A stretch of DNA of 53,917 nt, taken from the NCBI GenBank assembly GCA_903789535.1, contig CAIFES010000007.1:36768-90684 (forward strand), in the 5' to 3' direction. The position numbers and the translations under genes are program-made. This DNA is from an uncultured Aeriscardovia sp. Its GTDB lineage: Bacteria; Actinomycetota; Actinomycetes; Actinomycetales; Bifidobacteriaceae. Of this stretch, positions 17,499-30,461 are shown in pieces. Under the pieces are notes generated by a model, which had not been told where the DNA came from, searched no databases, and saw only the letters and a program-made list of their open reading frames with translations. The first letter of the stretch is position 1. The number at the start of each line of letters is the position of its first letter.

Positions 17499-19724
17499 AT
17501 GGCTGACGAGAACGCCACCCCGACGCATTCGCAGGACCGGCAGGCAGAGAATCCCGCGGGCGGTGCCGACCAGGACGGCGCCGCGAAGAACGCCGCCTCG
17601 CAGATCGAGACGGGCGACGACTCCCCCGACATCGATGAGACGGTCAAGGCCGTCCATCGTGCCGAGCAGCGCGCCGAGGCCGCCGCGGACGCGGAGAACC
17701 TCATCAAGAGCGAGGACCTGTCCGAGGGCGAGCTCGACTCCTCCAAGACGCCCGACCATTACGGCGCCACCGATCTCAAGGTGCTCGAGGGCCTGCAGGC
17801 GGTGCGTCTGCGCCCGGGCATGTACATCGGCTCCACCGGCCCGCGTGGTCTGCACCATCTCGTCTACGAGATCGTCGACAACTCCGTCGATGAGGCGCTC
17901 GCCGGCTACGCCACCCACATCGAGGTGACGATCCTGCCTGACGGCGGCGTGCGCGTGACCGACAACGGCCGCGGCATCCCGGTCGACATCGTTCCGGCCA
18001 CCGGCAAATCCGGCGTGGAGACGGTGATGACCAAGCTGCACGCCGGCGGCAAGTTCGGCGGCGGCGGCTACTTCGTCTCCGGCGGCCTGCACGGCGTGGG
18101 CATCTCCGTGGTCAACGCCCTCTCAACGCACATGGACATCGTCGTGCACCGCCAGGGCTACGAGTGGGTGCAGCACTACAAGGACCAGAAGCCTGTGGCG
18201 CCGCTCGCCCGTGGCAAGAAGATCGCCGAGGACGACACCGGCACCACCGTCACCTTCTGGGCGGACCCGGCCATCTTCGAGACCACCGACTACGACTTCG
18301 AGACGCTGCGCGCCCGCTTCCAGCAGACCGCGTTCCTTAATAAAGGTCTGCGCATCTCCCTGACCGATCTGCGCGTGCCGGAGGACAGCGCGGAGACACC
18401 CGACGAGGACGGCGAGTCGAGCAACAAGGTCTCCTACTGCTTCAAGAACGGCATCACCGACTACGTGCGCCATCTGGTCACCTCGCGCCGTTCCACGCCG
18501 ATCGTCGACCAGATCGTCAGCTTCGCCGCCGAGGACGTCAAGCTCGGCATCTCCGCCGACGTGGCCATGCAGTGGACTGCCGGCTACTCGGAGACGCTTC
18601 GCACATTCGCCAACACCATCTCCACCACCGTGGGCGGCACCCACGAGGAGGGCTTCAAGACCGCGCTGACCGGCCTGATCAACCGGTACGCGCGTGACAA
18701 GAAGCTGCTCAAGGACTCGGAGGACAACCTCACCGGCGAGGACTGCCGCGAGGGCCTGGTGTGCGTGCTCTCCGTCAAGCTCACCGAGCCACAGTTCGAG
18801 GGCCAGACGAAGACGAAGCTGGGCAACCCGGCCGCCAAGACGTTCGTTCAGCGCGTGGTGACCGACAAGCTCACCGACTGGTTCGACGCCCACCCCACCC
18901 AGGCGCGGCGCATCGTGGAGAAGGCCATCGACGCCTCGCACTCGCGTCTGGCCGCCAAGAAGGCGCGCGAGACCACGAGGCGCAAGTCGCTGTTCGAGTC
19001 CGCCGGCATGCCGGAGAAGCTCAAGGACTGCCAGTCCAACAACCCCGCCGAGTGCGAGCTGTTCATCGTCGAGGGCGATTCCGCAGGCGGTTCGGCCATC
19101 CAGGGCCGCGACCCGAACATCCAGGCCATCCTGCCGCTGCGCGGAAAGATCCTCAACACCGAGCGCGCCAGCTTTGGCCGCATGATGAAGTCTGACACCA
19201 TCGACGCCCTCATCACGGCTGTCGGCGCGGGTTACGGCGACAGTTTCGACATCTCCAAGGCCCGTTACCACAAGATCATCATCATGGCCGATGCAGATGT
19301 GGACGGCGCCCATATCGCCACCCTCATCCTCACGCTCTTCTTCCGCTACATGCGCCCGATGATCGAGGCCGGCTACGTCTACGTGGCCATGCCGCCGCTC
19401 TATCGCATCCGCTGGAGCAAGGGCCCGCACGACTTCGTCTACACGGACGGCCAGCGTGACGAGGCCCTGGCCAAGGGCAGGGCCGAGGGCCGGACCCTTC
19501 CCAAGGGCGAGGGCATCCAGCGTTACAAGGGTCTGGGCGAGATGAGCTATCAGGAGCTGTGGGAGACCACCATGAACCCTGCCACGCGCATCGTCAAGCA
19601 GATCCATCTCGACGACGCCGAGCAGGCCGACGCCACCTTCAGCATGCTGATGGGCGACGAGGTCGGCCCAAGGCGCATGTTCATCGAGCGCAACGCCAAG
19701 AACGTCAAGTTCATCGACGCCTGA
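17499..19724 (+). CDS. gyrB: DNA gyrase subunit B
   Basis: 741 residues. About 70 acidic, disordered N-terminal residues are followed by the GHKL ATPase domain (LEGLQAVRLRPGMYIGSTGPRGLHHL, EIVDNSVDEAL, the GGLHGVG loop) and the TOPRIM domain (VEGDSAGGSA, ADADVDGAHI). With GyrA it introduces negative supercoils using ATP. The start ATG at 17499 has AAAGGA upstream. It is followed after 120 bases by gyrA. Confidence 0.98.
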   Translation: MADENATPTHSQDRQAENPAGGADQDGAAKNAASQIETGDDSPDIDETVKAVHRAEQRAEAAADAENLIKSEDLSEGELDSSKTPDHYGATDLKVLEGLQAVRLRPGMYIGSTGPRGLHHLVYEIVDNSVDEALAGYATHIEVTILPDGGVRVTDNGRGIPVDIVPATGKSGVETVMTKLHAGGKFGGGGYFVSGGLHGVGISVVNALSTHMDIVVHRQGYEWVQHYKDQKPVAPLARGKKIAEDDTGTTVTFWADPAIFETTDYDFETLRARFQQTAFLNKGLRISLTDLRVPEDSAETPDEDGESSNKVSYCFKNGITDYVRHLVTSRRSTPIVDQIVSFAAEDVKLGISADVAMQWTAGYSETLRTFANTISTTVGGTHEEGFKTALTGLINRYARDKKLLKDSEDNLTGEDCREGLVCVLSVKLTEPQFEGQTKTKLGNPAAKTFVQRVVTDKLTDWFDAHPTQARRIVEKAIDASHSRLAAKKARETTRRKSLFESAGMPEKLKDCQSNNPAECELFIVEGDSAGGSAIQGRDPNIQAILPLRGKILNTERASFGRMMKSDTIDALITAVGAGYGDSFDISKARYHKIIIMADADVDGAHIATLILTLFFRYMRPMIEAGYVYVAMPPLYRIRWSKGPHDFVYTDGQRDEALAKGRAEGRTLPKGEGIQRYKGLGEMSYQELWETTMNPATRIVKQIHLDDAEQADATFSMLMGDEVGPRRMFIERNAKNVKFIDA

Positions 19725-19844
19725 GGGACGCCTGGGAAACGTCGGGGACATCGGGGAATACCCAGAACATATCCAGATCGACCCGGCAGCAGACGTCTGA
19801 GAAGACGCAGACTTTGGGACGATAAGAGACAGTAAGAGGACATC

Positions 19845-22583
<2,739 letters not shown>

Positions 22584-22615
22584 TCCGCCGTCAGACAGCC
22601 GCCTTCAGGACTGAC

Positions 22616-22665
22616 AAGGCCCGGATTCTTCTCCTGTAGATGGGAGGAGGGTTCGGGCCTTTTTC
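22616..22665 (+). terminator. Rho-independent terminator after gyrA
   Basis: AAGGCCCG at 22616-22623 pairs with CGGGCCTT at 22654-22661, with further pairing inside (CTTCTCC with GGAGGAG), followed by a T-run. Confidence 0.9.
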
Positions 22666-23037
22666 TGTGCCGTTTATTTCTGTGTCGAATGAATCAGCGG
22701 GATCTGTCCGGCAGATAGAGATCTATCCGGCGGATATATCTGTCGGGCAGAGGCGGTGGATGCGCGGTATATGTGTGATGACATCGTTTGCCGCACTCTA
22801 TGCTGCAATATATTAAGGGTGACACGACGAAGGTTTTGGCAATCAGTATTGCAATAATTCTTTGTTCATCACGGAAAAGTAACGAAAATCAGCGATTTTC
22901 CCCTTCCATTTTTCTCAACATTGATATAATCAAGGTGTTGTTGAAAAACAGCTCTGTCGCAGCTATTTTTCAGTCGGGGTTCGGAGTGGTTCCCGGATCG
23001 CGATGCTTCATCAAACGTGGATGAAGGACGGAGAGAA
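22666..23037. other. AT-rich upstream region of pilus locus 1
   Basis: With the terminator, this fills the 454-base gap between gyrA and the pilin. Base composition falls sharply from about 22790, unlike the core genes. It holds the probable pilin promoter; nothing else was recognised. Confidence 0.6.
22925..22930 (+). promoter_or_regulatory. Likely -10 element of the pilin promoter
   Basis: A perfect TATAAT about 108 bases before the pilin ATG. No convincing -35 at the normal distance, so an activator may be needed. Confidence 0.45.
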
Positions 23038-24927
23038 ATGGATAAGAGAAAGATCGCAGGCATCGTCGCCGCCATCGCGACGCTGGCTGCCTCATTTGGC
23101 ATTGGGGGGGGGTTGGCTGTTGCAGCCGAGCCCACGCCTGAGACTATTACGCTGACTTCGCAGTCCGGTGTCGATATCTCCGGCTCGTATATCGATAAGA
23201 ATGGTGACAAGAAGACCCATTCATTCAAGGCCTATAAGCTTGTCAGCTATCCTGATGCCGGCATCACTGTCACGAATGGCAAGCTCACCGGCATCAGCGG
23301 CTCAGCGGTTAATGCTGACGTTGAAAAGGCTATTGCGGCGGCTCTGAAGGCTGAGGGGGTCAAGGTTCCTGGTGGTGACAATGCTGCCGAAAATGCGCTC
23401 CTGAGGCTGCCGAACACTGACCAGGGTAAGGTTGCTGCGGTTGCTGCCAAGCTTGCGGCTGACACCTCCAAGCTGGGCACGGGAACCGCGCCGAATGCTG
23501 ATAACAGCGACGCGACACACGTGAGGTTCACTGGTCTTGAAAAGGGCTATTACCTCATTGTTGATGAGTCCGATGCTACGACTCCGGTGATGCTTTCCAG
23601 CACCGTTACTGTTACCGAGAAGGGCGCCAGCACCACTTATGACATGCTGAACAGTAACCCGATTGGTTCCGGTGAAGTCAAGACCGGCAACGGCAATGAA
23701 CAGACGAACCCGACAAAGACCATGACGGGCTCGGATGGCAACAAGGTCACGGCAAAAGTCGGCGGCAATGCCGACGGCACCGTCACAGTGGGTCAGAAGT
23801 ACAACTTCAAGCTCACTTTCAAGGTTCCGAGCGACAAGACCTATGCTAAGTTCAGCGCCGAGGATACCCCGTCCGGCATGACCATCGACCAGAAGTCCAT
23901 CAAGGTGGGCGTTGCTGACGCGGCGCTCGCTGATGATTCCACTGACCTGAAGTCGGTTACTTTGACTAATGGTACCGGTACGACGGCGACCAACTCCACC
24001 AGCGGCCTTAAGGTGACCGTCGATGCGAACAACAAGCTCACGCTTGTTCCTGATCCTGATGTGGATCTTACCTGGGGTACAATCAGTACTCCAACACAGC
24101 CTGGTTCGCCTGCCTACTATAAGGAAGCCGCGAAGTTCATCCAGGACAATCAGGGCAAGACTGTCACCGTCACCTACTCGGCGACGATCAAGTCCGCTGA
24201 CGCGAAGAACGAGTTCGGTGTCAATCTCACCACGCTCGATAATCACAACATCACCCCTCCGCCGGTGATCGTCGCGACCCACTCGTACAAGTTCGATCTC
24301 CACAAGATCAGCGCGTCTGACCGTGACACGGATAAGAAGGTCAGTGTCGACAAGGACAAGACTGGTCTTCCGGGTGCCACGTTCACCATCCAGGATTCCA
24401 CGGGCAAGTATCTCAAGTACGATGCCGGCAATTGGACCGATGGCAAGGACACCGATGTTCAGACCACGGATGAGCACGGCAATATCCCCCTGACGAACAT
24501 CGGCGCTGGTACGTATACCATCACCGAGAAGACGGCTCCTGAAGGCTATATGCTCGTCGGCCCGACTACGTTCAAGGTGGTCATCACTGCTGACACCAGC
24601 AATAAGGCCAATGCCACCATGTCGATTGGCGAGGGCAGCACGGGCCTTGTCGATCAGCTCGACGCCACCACGGGCAAGTATGTCGCCCCGGTTCCTGCTG
24701 TCGCAGCTGATCCTTCGAAGGGGATTACTGCGAGTGATGAGGTGAAAGAGGTCATCCCGGTCGTCGTGGTCGCCAACATGAACTCCCTTACCCAGCTGCC
24801 TCAGACTGGTGGTGCGGGCATCATCGCCATCGCGCTCATGCTCGCCCTCCTACTGATCGCCGGTGTGGGCATCGGCTTCGGCGCGAAGCGGATTCGCGAT
24901 CGTCGTCTCGCCTCGGCCAACAACTGA
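23038..24927 (+). CDS. Major pilin (shaft subunit), LPQTG-anchored, with poly-G tract
   Basis: 629 residues. A Sec signal peptide (about 1-31) is followed by isopeptide-type pilin domains, an E-box-like YTITEKTAPEGYML near the C-terminus, and the sorting signal LPQTG at 587-591 with hydrophobic segment and basic tail. This matches SpaA/FimA-type pilins, polymerised by a class C sortase through a lysine; no clear YPKN pilin motif is seen, and NPTKTM may replace it. Nine consecutive G at 23104-23112 encode three glycines in the signal peptide; as sequenced the frame is open. Codon use is richer in GTT and GCT than in the core genes. GGAGAG precedes ATG at 23038. Confidence 0.9.
   Translation: MDKRKIAGIVAAIATLAASFGIGGGLAVAAEPTPETITLTSQSGVDISGSYIDKNGDKKTHSFKAYKLVSYPDAGITVTNGKLTGISGSAVNADVEKAIAAALKAEGVKVPGGDNAAENALLRLPNTDQGKVAAVAAKLAADTSKLGTGTAPNADNSDATHVRFTGLEKGYYLIVDESDATTPVMLSSTVTVTEKGASTTYDMLNSNPIGSGEVKTGNGNEQTNPTKTMTGSDGNKVTAKVGGNADGTVTVGQKYNFKLTFKVPSDKTYAKFSAEDTPSGMTIDQKSIKVGVADAALADDSTDLKSVTLTNGTGTTATNSTSGLKVTVDANNKLTLVPDPDVDLTWGTISTPTQPGSPAYYKEAAKFIQDNQGKTVTVTYSATIKSADAKNEFGVNLTTLDNHNITPPPVIVATHSYKFDLHKISASDRDTDKKVSVDKDKTGLPGATFTIQDSTGKYLKYDAGNWTDGKDTDVQTTDEHGNIPLTNIGAGTYTITEKTAPEGYMLVGPTTFKVVITADTSNKANATMSIGEGSTGLVDQLDATTGKYVAPVPAVAADPSKGITASDEVKEVIPVVVVANMNSLTQLPQTGGAGIIAIALMLALLLIAGVGIGFGAKRIRDRRLASANN
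23104..23112 (+). repeat. Homopolymeric G9 tract in pilin signal-peptide codons
   Basis: Nine G in a row, in frame as GGG GGG GGG at residues 23-25. A change of one base would shift frame before the signal-peptide cleavage site and stop pilin production. Confidence 0.95.
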
Positions 24928-24978
24928 GAGTGAACCGCCTGTGAGGTGATCCCACAAGGATTGCCCAACAGAGCCTCT

Positions 24979-25022
24979 GACCCGCGGGAACTGCCAACCG
25001 CAGCATCCCGCGGGTCTTTTTT
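24979..25022 (+). terminator. Rho-independent terminator between pilin and sortase
   Basis: GACCCGCGGGA at 24979-24989 pairs with TCCCGCGGGTC at 25006-25016, then a T-run. The sortase therefore depends on readthrough or its own promoter, which would keep pilin in excess. Confidence 0.92.
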
Positions 25023-25087
25023 ATGCCACAGGCATGTCCCCGGTCGTGGCACGATATATGGCTATGGCAAGGTGAAAGGAGGGCGCA

Positions 25088-26176
25088 ATGGCGAGGAAGA
25101 CTGCCACGCGTGGCGATGCCCGTCAGGATGACCTGCCGCAGAAGGCACCGGGCGAGAAGTCCGTCCACACCCTCGGCTGGCTCATCCTCTACCGCACCCT
25201 CATCGTCATCTCCGTCGTGCTCATCGTCGCCGCGCTCGGAGGCGCGGCCGTCCTCTTCGGCAACCAGTACGTGCGCGACCAGGCACAGGAGAAGCTCGCC
25301 GCCAGCGCCAGCGCTGAGCAGGAAAAGTTCACCGCCCGCCGCCGCTCCCGCTATATCGAGGAGGCCCGTGCCTACAACCGACGCCTGTACGAGCGTCCGC
25401 ACACCATCGGCGCCATCGTCGACCCGTTCTCCGGCAAGGCTGGCAGCTTCAAAGGCTCCGATGACCCGGAGTACAACAAGCTGCTCTCCTTCCCCGACGG
25501 AATCATGGCCACGCTCGAGATCCCGCGCATCCATCTCAACCTGCCGGTGCGCCATGGCGCCACACCGCAGGTGCTGGAGCAGGGCCTCGGGCATCTGCCC
25601 GGCACGAGCCTTCCTGTGGGCGGCAAGAACACGCGGGCGGTCATCACCGGCCATCGAGGGCTGGTGGGTGCCACGCTTTTCACGCGCCTGCCTGAGGTGC
25701 GCCGTGGCGATCTGTTCTTCGTCACCGTCTACGGCGAGACGTTCGCCTACAGGGTGATCGGGCAGAAGGTGGTGCTGCCCACCGATACCAAGTCGCTGAC
25801 CATCGTTCCCGGCAAGGATCTCGTCACCCTGCTCACCTGCACGCCGTACGGCGTCAACGACCATCGTCTGCTGGTGACGGGCCAGCGCACGAAATGGCCG
25901 CTCAACAAGCCCGCGCCCGCCATGTGGCCCTCCATTAGCCAGATCGTGTTCGCTACGCTCATCGTGATCGGCGCCCTGTGGCTCGCGCTGTTCGCCTTCC
26001 GCCGCCGTGACCCGATCGGTCATCATATATTGCAAACGATCGTCAAACCGTACGCCGTCCGTCACACTAAAAATCGTTGGGCGATGCATACAGCGGAAGG
26101 TCAGGAAGCTTTGAGGCTGAAGCCCGGTCTGCCCGATCATGTTTCTGCAGATGCTGAACCTTCCGGTGGAGTGTGA
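25088..26176 (+). CDS. srtC: Class C (pilus-assembly) sortase
   Basis: 362 residues. An N-terminal membrane helix at about 32-57, a lid motif DPFSG at 112-116, catalytic H189 in ITGHRGL, C251 in LLTCTPYGVNDHRLL and R260, and a second membrane helix near 275-300 are the class C set. The enzyme joins pilin subunits at the membrane by linking the LPXTG threonine to a lysine of the next subunit. AAAGGAGGG lies before the ATG. Its position after the pilin makes that pilin its likely substrate, with the tip-like protein downstream. Confidence 0.93.
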   Translation: MARKTATRGDARQDDLPQKAPGEKSVHTLGWLILYRTLIVISVVLIVAALGGAAVLFGNQYVRDQAQEKLAASASAEQEKFTARRRSRYIEEARAYNRRLYERPHTIGAIVDPFSGKAGSFKGSDDPEYNKLLSFPDGIMATLEIPRIHLNLPVRHGATPQVLEQGLGHLPGTSLPVGGKNTRAVITGHRGLVGATLFTRLPEVRRGDLFFVTVYGETFAYRVIGQKVVLPTDTKSLTIVPGKDLVTLLTCTPYGVNDHRLLVTGQRTKWPLNKPAPAMWPSISQIVFATLIVIGALWLALFAFRRRDPIGHHILQTIVKPYAVRHTKNRWAMHTAEGQEALRLKPGLPDHVSADAEPSGGV

Positions 26177-26346
26177 CGGAAATCGCACGGGCTGTAAAAT
26201 CTATGAAAATTGTAGATATGATGGCTTTTTACCGCTACGATAGGAGTTGAGTGGAATAGGAAGAGAATCTTATCGGCGTGGTATCCGCCGCCAGTGAGAG
26301 CGGTCATCAGGATTTGCGGCCGATGGGATCGTGAGGGGAAACGGAA

Positions 26347-29300
26347 GTGATCGTGATGACACGGCGATATTTCCGTAGGCTTGCGCGCAAGCTGGGCGTC
26401 AGCGTTCTGGCACTCGCCTGCCTGGCGCTGCCCGCCCCCATCACCGCCATCGCCGACCAGGACTCAGGAACCGGCACCAATTCCGATGCGATCAGCGAGC
26501 CGACATATGACGAGATGAAGAACGGCAAGGTCGGCCCCGTCTCAACACTGACTCCCCCTATCAGTGTGCCAAATACAGCCGGTATGACGATCGACAGTCT
26601 GTATACCCATCTTTACGGCAACAAATATCTTGGCACGACCAGCACCGGTCAGACGGATAAGTCCACGGCGGACACGACCCGTCGTACGAGCGTCGTCACC
26701 GATCTCGCGATCACCCTTGCTGCGGGCAATTACAGCGGCCAGAAGCTGACGGTCACGCTCCCGCAGCTGAAGAATACGGCTGATGCGGATCAGGTTTTCA
26801 CGCTCGCGCCGAACCTTTCGGCGAGGATCCTGGGCTCGGATGGAACCGTGTTCGCCACATGCGAGGCCAAGGATACTAAGTCGCTCGAGTGCACCTTCGG
26901 CTCCTCCGGCTCGACTGTCTCTCTGACGCAGCCGGCGTATGCCGTGCTGAACATCCAGTACACGCCGATCCACAATCTGGATGCCGAGGATCGTAACAGC
27001 GACAAGATGACCCCGTGGGACTTTAACGGCTCGGCCAGTAGTTCTTCCCTCACTAGTCCGCAGGAAAACGCTTTGTTTGAGCAGACACCGACGGTCGGGG
27101 ATACAAAGCGTTACGGGTACGAGTTTGACTCGGATATTTCGACCGGCGCCGTCAAGCAGGGCAACGTCACCGCCTCCGATTACGGCGCGAACACCAACAC
27201 CGTCCGGTGGGATATCTACCTTTCCCATGGCAAGCTCTTCAATGGTGACAAGACGGCCGTCATCTATGAGAATGCCGGCTCGCCCTCCGAGACAGTCAAC
27301 GCCGATGGCACGCTGAAGAATCCGAAAGACATTCAGAACGTCGACCTTGATTACCGTCTGCGTTATTACCCGTCGGCTGAGGACTTCACCCCGAAGGTCC
27401 GCTGGACCACCAGGACCGGTTGGACGATGGACAGCTGGGAGTCGCTGACCGGCTGCATCTATCGCACGAAGGACTCCTCCGGTAATGCCCTGTCCGCGAA
27501 CAAGTCGGGTTGGCGTGTGTTCGATCTGCATGGAACGACGGACACAGAAGGCACCATCGGCAACACCTGCACCCCGTACTCGAACAATGCCAGCGAGCCT
27601 GATTACACCGTCGGTGTACAAAAAGGTGGTCATGGCTTCCAGATCTGGTTCAACCCCTCCTCTGCCGCCGTGCAGCGCATGAAGGCGCACGATGCCAGCG
27701 ATTTCATTCTTGAGGCCTATTACGAGACGCTGCCGCTTGATGTGACCCAGCGCTATGCCAAGGACTTTGACCCGAACGCGTCCACTATCGTGCTGCGCAA
27801 TACCGACAGCCAGTGGGCCCTCTACAACCGCTTCCGTCTGACCTATGACGACAGTGGTGTCACCAAGGGAACCACCCAGGTCGATTCAGCCACCGCCGGC
27901 GATACGGCCGCCACCTACACGAATTCGCCCACCGGTGTGAGCACGCGCTACGACTGGGGCGAGGACAGCTGGAACGGGACGACGAGCTCCCGCTATCCGC
28001 AGTTCACACAGTGGCTGCCGCAGTACTGGAATTCCGGTTCCAATCCGGGTATCAAGACGGCGACCATGAATGTGAATGTCATCGATCGCTCTCTGGCCCT
28101 CGACTATGGCATTACTTCTCTGCAGTCCTCGGATCTCGACCCGTCAAATAAGAAGGATCCCACGACTGGCGGTGCTCTGAACGATGAGACCCCGCTGTAT
28201 ACGGACAATTCCGCCGCGCTGTCGGCATATCTGATCAAGGCCTACGATCCGACGACAGCTCATACGGGTTATGAGAACCCCGCATGGTTCCAGCTGGCAC
28301 GCGTTTACGATTCTTCAACGGTCGTTCCGTTGACCGGAAATACTGATGAAGTCACCACCAATGTCGGTGCGGCGGGCGGCACAACGACTGATGCGGTGGC
28401 ACCTCACTCTGGTACTGACGGCACGCTTTCCTTTGCTGCGCTTGCACCCGGCACGTATCGGCTCTATCCCACCGTCGCTCCGGCAGGATACTCCATCATG
28501 GCCTCTCACAAGACGGCCGCTACATCGACGACCGCCGCGAAGAACACGTATTACTACCAGTTTGTGGTGTATAGCGACGGAACCATCGAAGACGGTGGTT
28601 TGCATGGTTGGGATCCGGATGATCCGAGTTCCACTGCCGATATTTCGACAGCCGCTTCCAGTGTGACCGCGGTCATCCCCTATGACCGTATTTCGGCCAC
28701 CGTGCATGTGAGCTCCCCGAAGAAGTCGGCCTCGCTGACCAAACCGTTCACACTTTCCAGCAACAGGAGCAGCAGCGCGACGACCGTCAAGCTCAATGCT
28801 GCCGTCAAGTTTGCCAAGAGCACCACGGCGAAAGGCAATGCCGGGTACGTCAACTGTGCTGATGCCCCGGTGACCACGACCGGCATCGCCGGCGTAGTGA
28901 AGAAGGCTTGTATGGCACAAGCCTCCGTTGCTTCCGAGGACGCTGATTCGGATGATGACGAGTCGTATGTGACCGATGTGCCGTGGACGGGGGACAGCAT
29001 TGCCAACAATGCGACGCTGACTGCGGATTCCGCCTATACCGGCAACCGTGTGCTTGAGAATTCCGCTTCGGTGACGAATCAGCTGCTCAAGGCACTGTCA
29101 ACAAGCGATATGACGGCTCGTTTCGCTGTTAAGCGCAATGATCTCGTCAAAGCACCGAACACCTCGTCAACTCCTGCGACAATCGGTGAGATTCACCTAT
29201 CCTTGCTGGACAAGATTTCCTTCAGCCTTCCAGTGGTGGATGCTGCCAAGGTGCTGGATACGCAGACCGATTCGCGCACAGTGACGAACAACACCGTCAC

Positions 29301-30402
29301 TGACAGCCGTGCCACCACCGTGGATCAGGCTGCGCTGACCGGGGTCACTGATGCTGATTCCTGCGCAAAGGTCGTGTTCAACTTCACGAAGAAGAACGCC
29401 GCTTCGACCGATAAAGGTACCGATATCACGGGCACCTATGTCAGCTCGACAGGGCAGTGCGTCATTAAAGGCAAACTGCCGATCGGCACCTACACGGTGA
29501 CGGAGAAGAAAGCACCGACCGGTTATGCCACCACGACGAAATTCACCGTCGCTCTCGGCGTGCACGACGTGAATACGGACAATCCATCGTCGTCTTCCGA
29601 TGCATGGGTGACTATGACCTCCAAACAGGTCGCGGAAAAGTCGACTGCCAACGCCACGTCCATCCCTGTGCGGATCCCTAACAAGGATGAGGGCACGAAC
29701 GTCCTGCCGCTGCAGCGCTTGACGGCCACCGTCTATATCTATCTGCGTGACAAGGACACCAGAAAGGCGATGGACAAGAAGGGCTACGGTTCCAAGATCA
29801 GGGTGACTGATCCAGGCTCGTTCAGGGCGCTGAACAATGCCGGTGATATCGACCACAACGTCGAGTTCGAGTTCGGCAATGGCGGTGTCTCCACGTGGGA
29901 CAACATCCCTTCGGCCGGGTATGCGTATGACAACAGCAAGCGCTGTGCTACCACGTCTGGCAATGAGGATCAGCTTTGCCTGTCGAATTTGACGTGGAAC
30001 ACGCAGCCGAGAACTATCTACAATCTCAAGGCTGCCGATGGCTACACCCTCTATGATGCCACCGCGGATTCCGTCCCGCGCGACGGACAGACAGGCAGCG
30101 ATCTTGTCACAGGACTGTTGGGCAATGCCACCGCAGAGGATGCTGTCAAGGCTGACAATGCGGATAAGAATGGCTTCACTTTCACGATTGATTATCGGCA
30201 GGCACAGGCTTCGCACGATGCCGGCAAGGGCCTTCTCACCAACATCTACGAGCGCAAGCTCGTGACGAGCATGCCGATGACCGGTGCACAGAAGGCGATC
30301 CTGCCGATCATCCTCACCATCCTCGCCGTGATCGCGGCCGTTGTCATGGCGATTGCGCAGGTACTGCGACGGAAGGTGCGCGGCACCCATATCCGCGGCT
30401 GA
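26347..30402 (+). CDS. Large pilus tip-like surface protein with MPMTG sorting signal
   Basis: 1351 residues. An N-terminal signal peptide (RR then a hydrophobic run to about residue 36) is followed by a long Thr/Ser/Asp-rich extracellular part with beta-rich pilin-type domains. E-box-like sites include YTVTEKKAPTGY near 1050 and YRLYPTVAPAGY near 715. The C-terminus has MPMTG at 1309-1313, a hydrophobic segment and a basic tail; the usual first Leu of LPXTG is Met. Large size and linkage to a pilin-sortase pair suggest a minor tip adhesin; the ligand is unknown. The start is GTG at 26347 with GAGGGG upstream, or ATG at 26356. Gene order (shaft, sortase, tip) differs from the common tip-shaft-sortase order. 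Confidence 0.85.
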   Translation: MIVMTRRYFRRLARKLGVSVLALACLALPAPITAIADQDSGTGTNSDAISEPTYDEMKNGKVGPVSTLTPPISVPNTAGMTIDSLYTHLYGNKYLGTTSTGQTDKSTADTTRRTSVVTDLAITLAAGNYSGQKLTVTLPQLKNTADADQVFTLAPNLSARILGSDGTVFATCEAKDTKSLECTFGSSGSTVSLTQPAYAVLNIQYTPIHNLDAEDRNSDKMTPWDFNGSASSSSLTSPQENALFEQTPTVGDTKRYGYEFDSDISTGAVKQGNVTASDYGANTNTVRWDIYLSHGKLFNGDKTAVIYENAGSPSETVNADGTLKNPKDIQNVDLDYRLRYYPSAEDFTPKVRWTTRTGWTMDSWESLTGCIYRTKDSSGNALSANKSGWRVFDLHGTTDTEGTIGNTCTPYSNNASEPDYTVGVQKGGHGFQIWFNPSSAAVQRMKAHDASDFILEAYYETLPLDVTQRYAKDFDPNASTIVLRNTDSQWALYNRFRLTYDDSGVTKGTTQVDSATAGDTAATYTNSPTGVSTRYDWGEDSWNGTTSSRYPQFTQWLPQYWNSGSNPGIKTATMNVNVIDRSLALDYGITSLQSSDLDPSNKKDPTTGGALNDETPLYTDNSAALSAYLIKAYDPTTAHTGYENPAWFQLARVYDSSTVVPLTGNTDEVTTNVGAAGGTTTDAVAPHSGTDGTLSFAALAPGTYRLYPTVAPAGYSIMASHKTAATSTTAAKNTYYYQFVVYSDGTIEDGGLHGWDPDDPSSTADISTAASSVTAVIPYDRISATVHVSSPKKSASLTKPFTLSSNRSSSATTVKLNAAVKFAKSTTAKGNAGYVNCADAPVTTTGIAGVVKKACMAQASVASEDADSDDDESYVTDVPWTGDSIANNATLTADSAYTGNRVLENSASVTNQLLKALSTSDMTARFAVKRNDLVKAPNTSSTPATIGEIHLSLLDKISFSLPVVDAAKVLDTQTDSRTVTNNTVTDSRATTVDQAALTGVTDADSCAKVVFNFTKKNAASTDKGTDITGTYVSSTGQCVIKGKLPIGTYTVTEKKAPTGYATTTKFTVALGVHDVNTDNPSSSSDAWVTMTSKQVAEKSTANATSIPVRIPNKDEGTNVLPLQRLTATVYIYLRDKDTRKAMDKKGYGSKIRVTDPGSFRALNNAGDIDHNVEFEFGNGGVSTWDNIPSAGYAYDNSKRCATTSGNEDQLCLSNLTWNTQPRTIYNLKAADGYTLYDATADSVPRDGQTGSDLVTGLLGNATAEDAVKADNADKNGFTFTIDYRQAQASHDAGKGLLTNIYERKLVTSMPMTGAQKAILPIILTILAVIAAVVMAIAQVLRRKVRGTHIRG

Positions 30403-30461
30403 GGCGGGCCTCTCCGGACGCTCCGGGTTGCTAGGCTTCCTAGTGGATATATCAGGCGGCA

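Noticed and set aside
22788-23024. A 78-codon frame upstream of pilin 1
   Set aside because: It covers the likely promoter, lacks a Shine-Dalgarno, and has no protein-like pattern.
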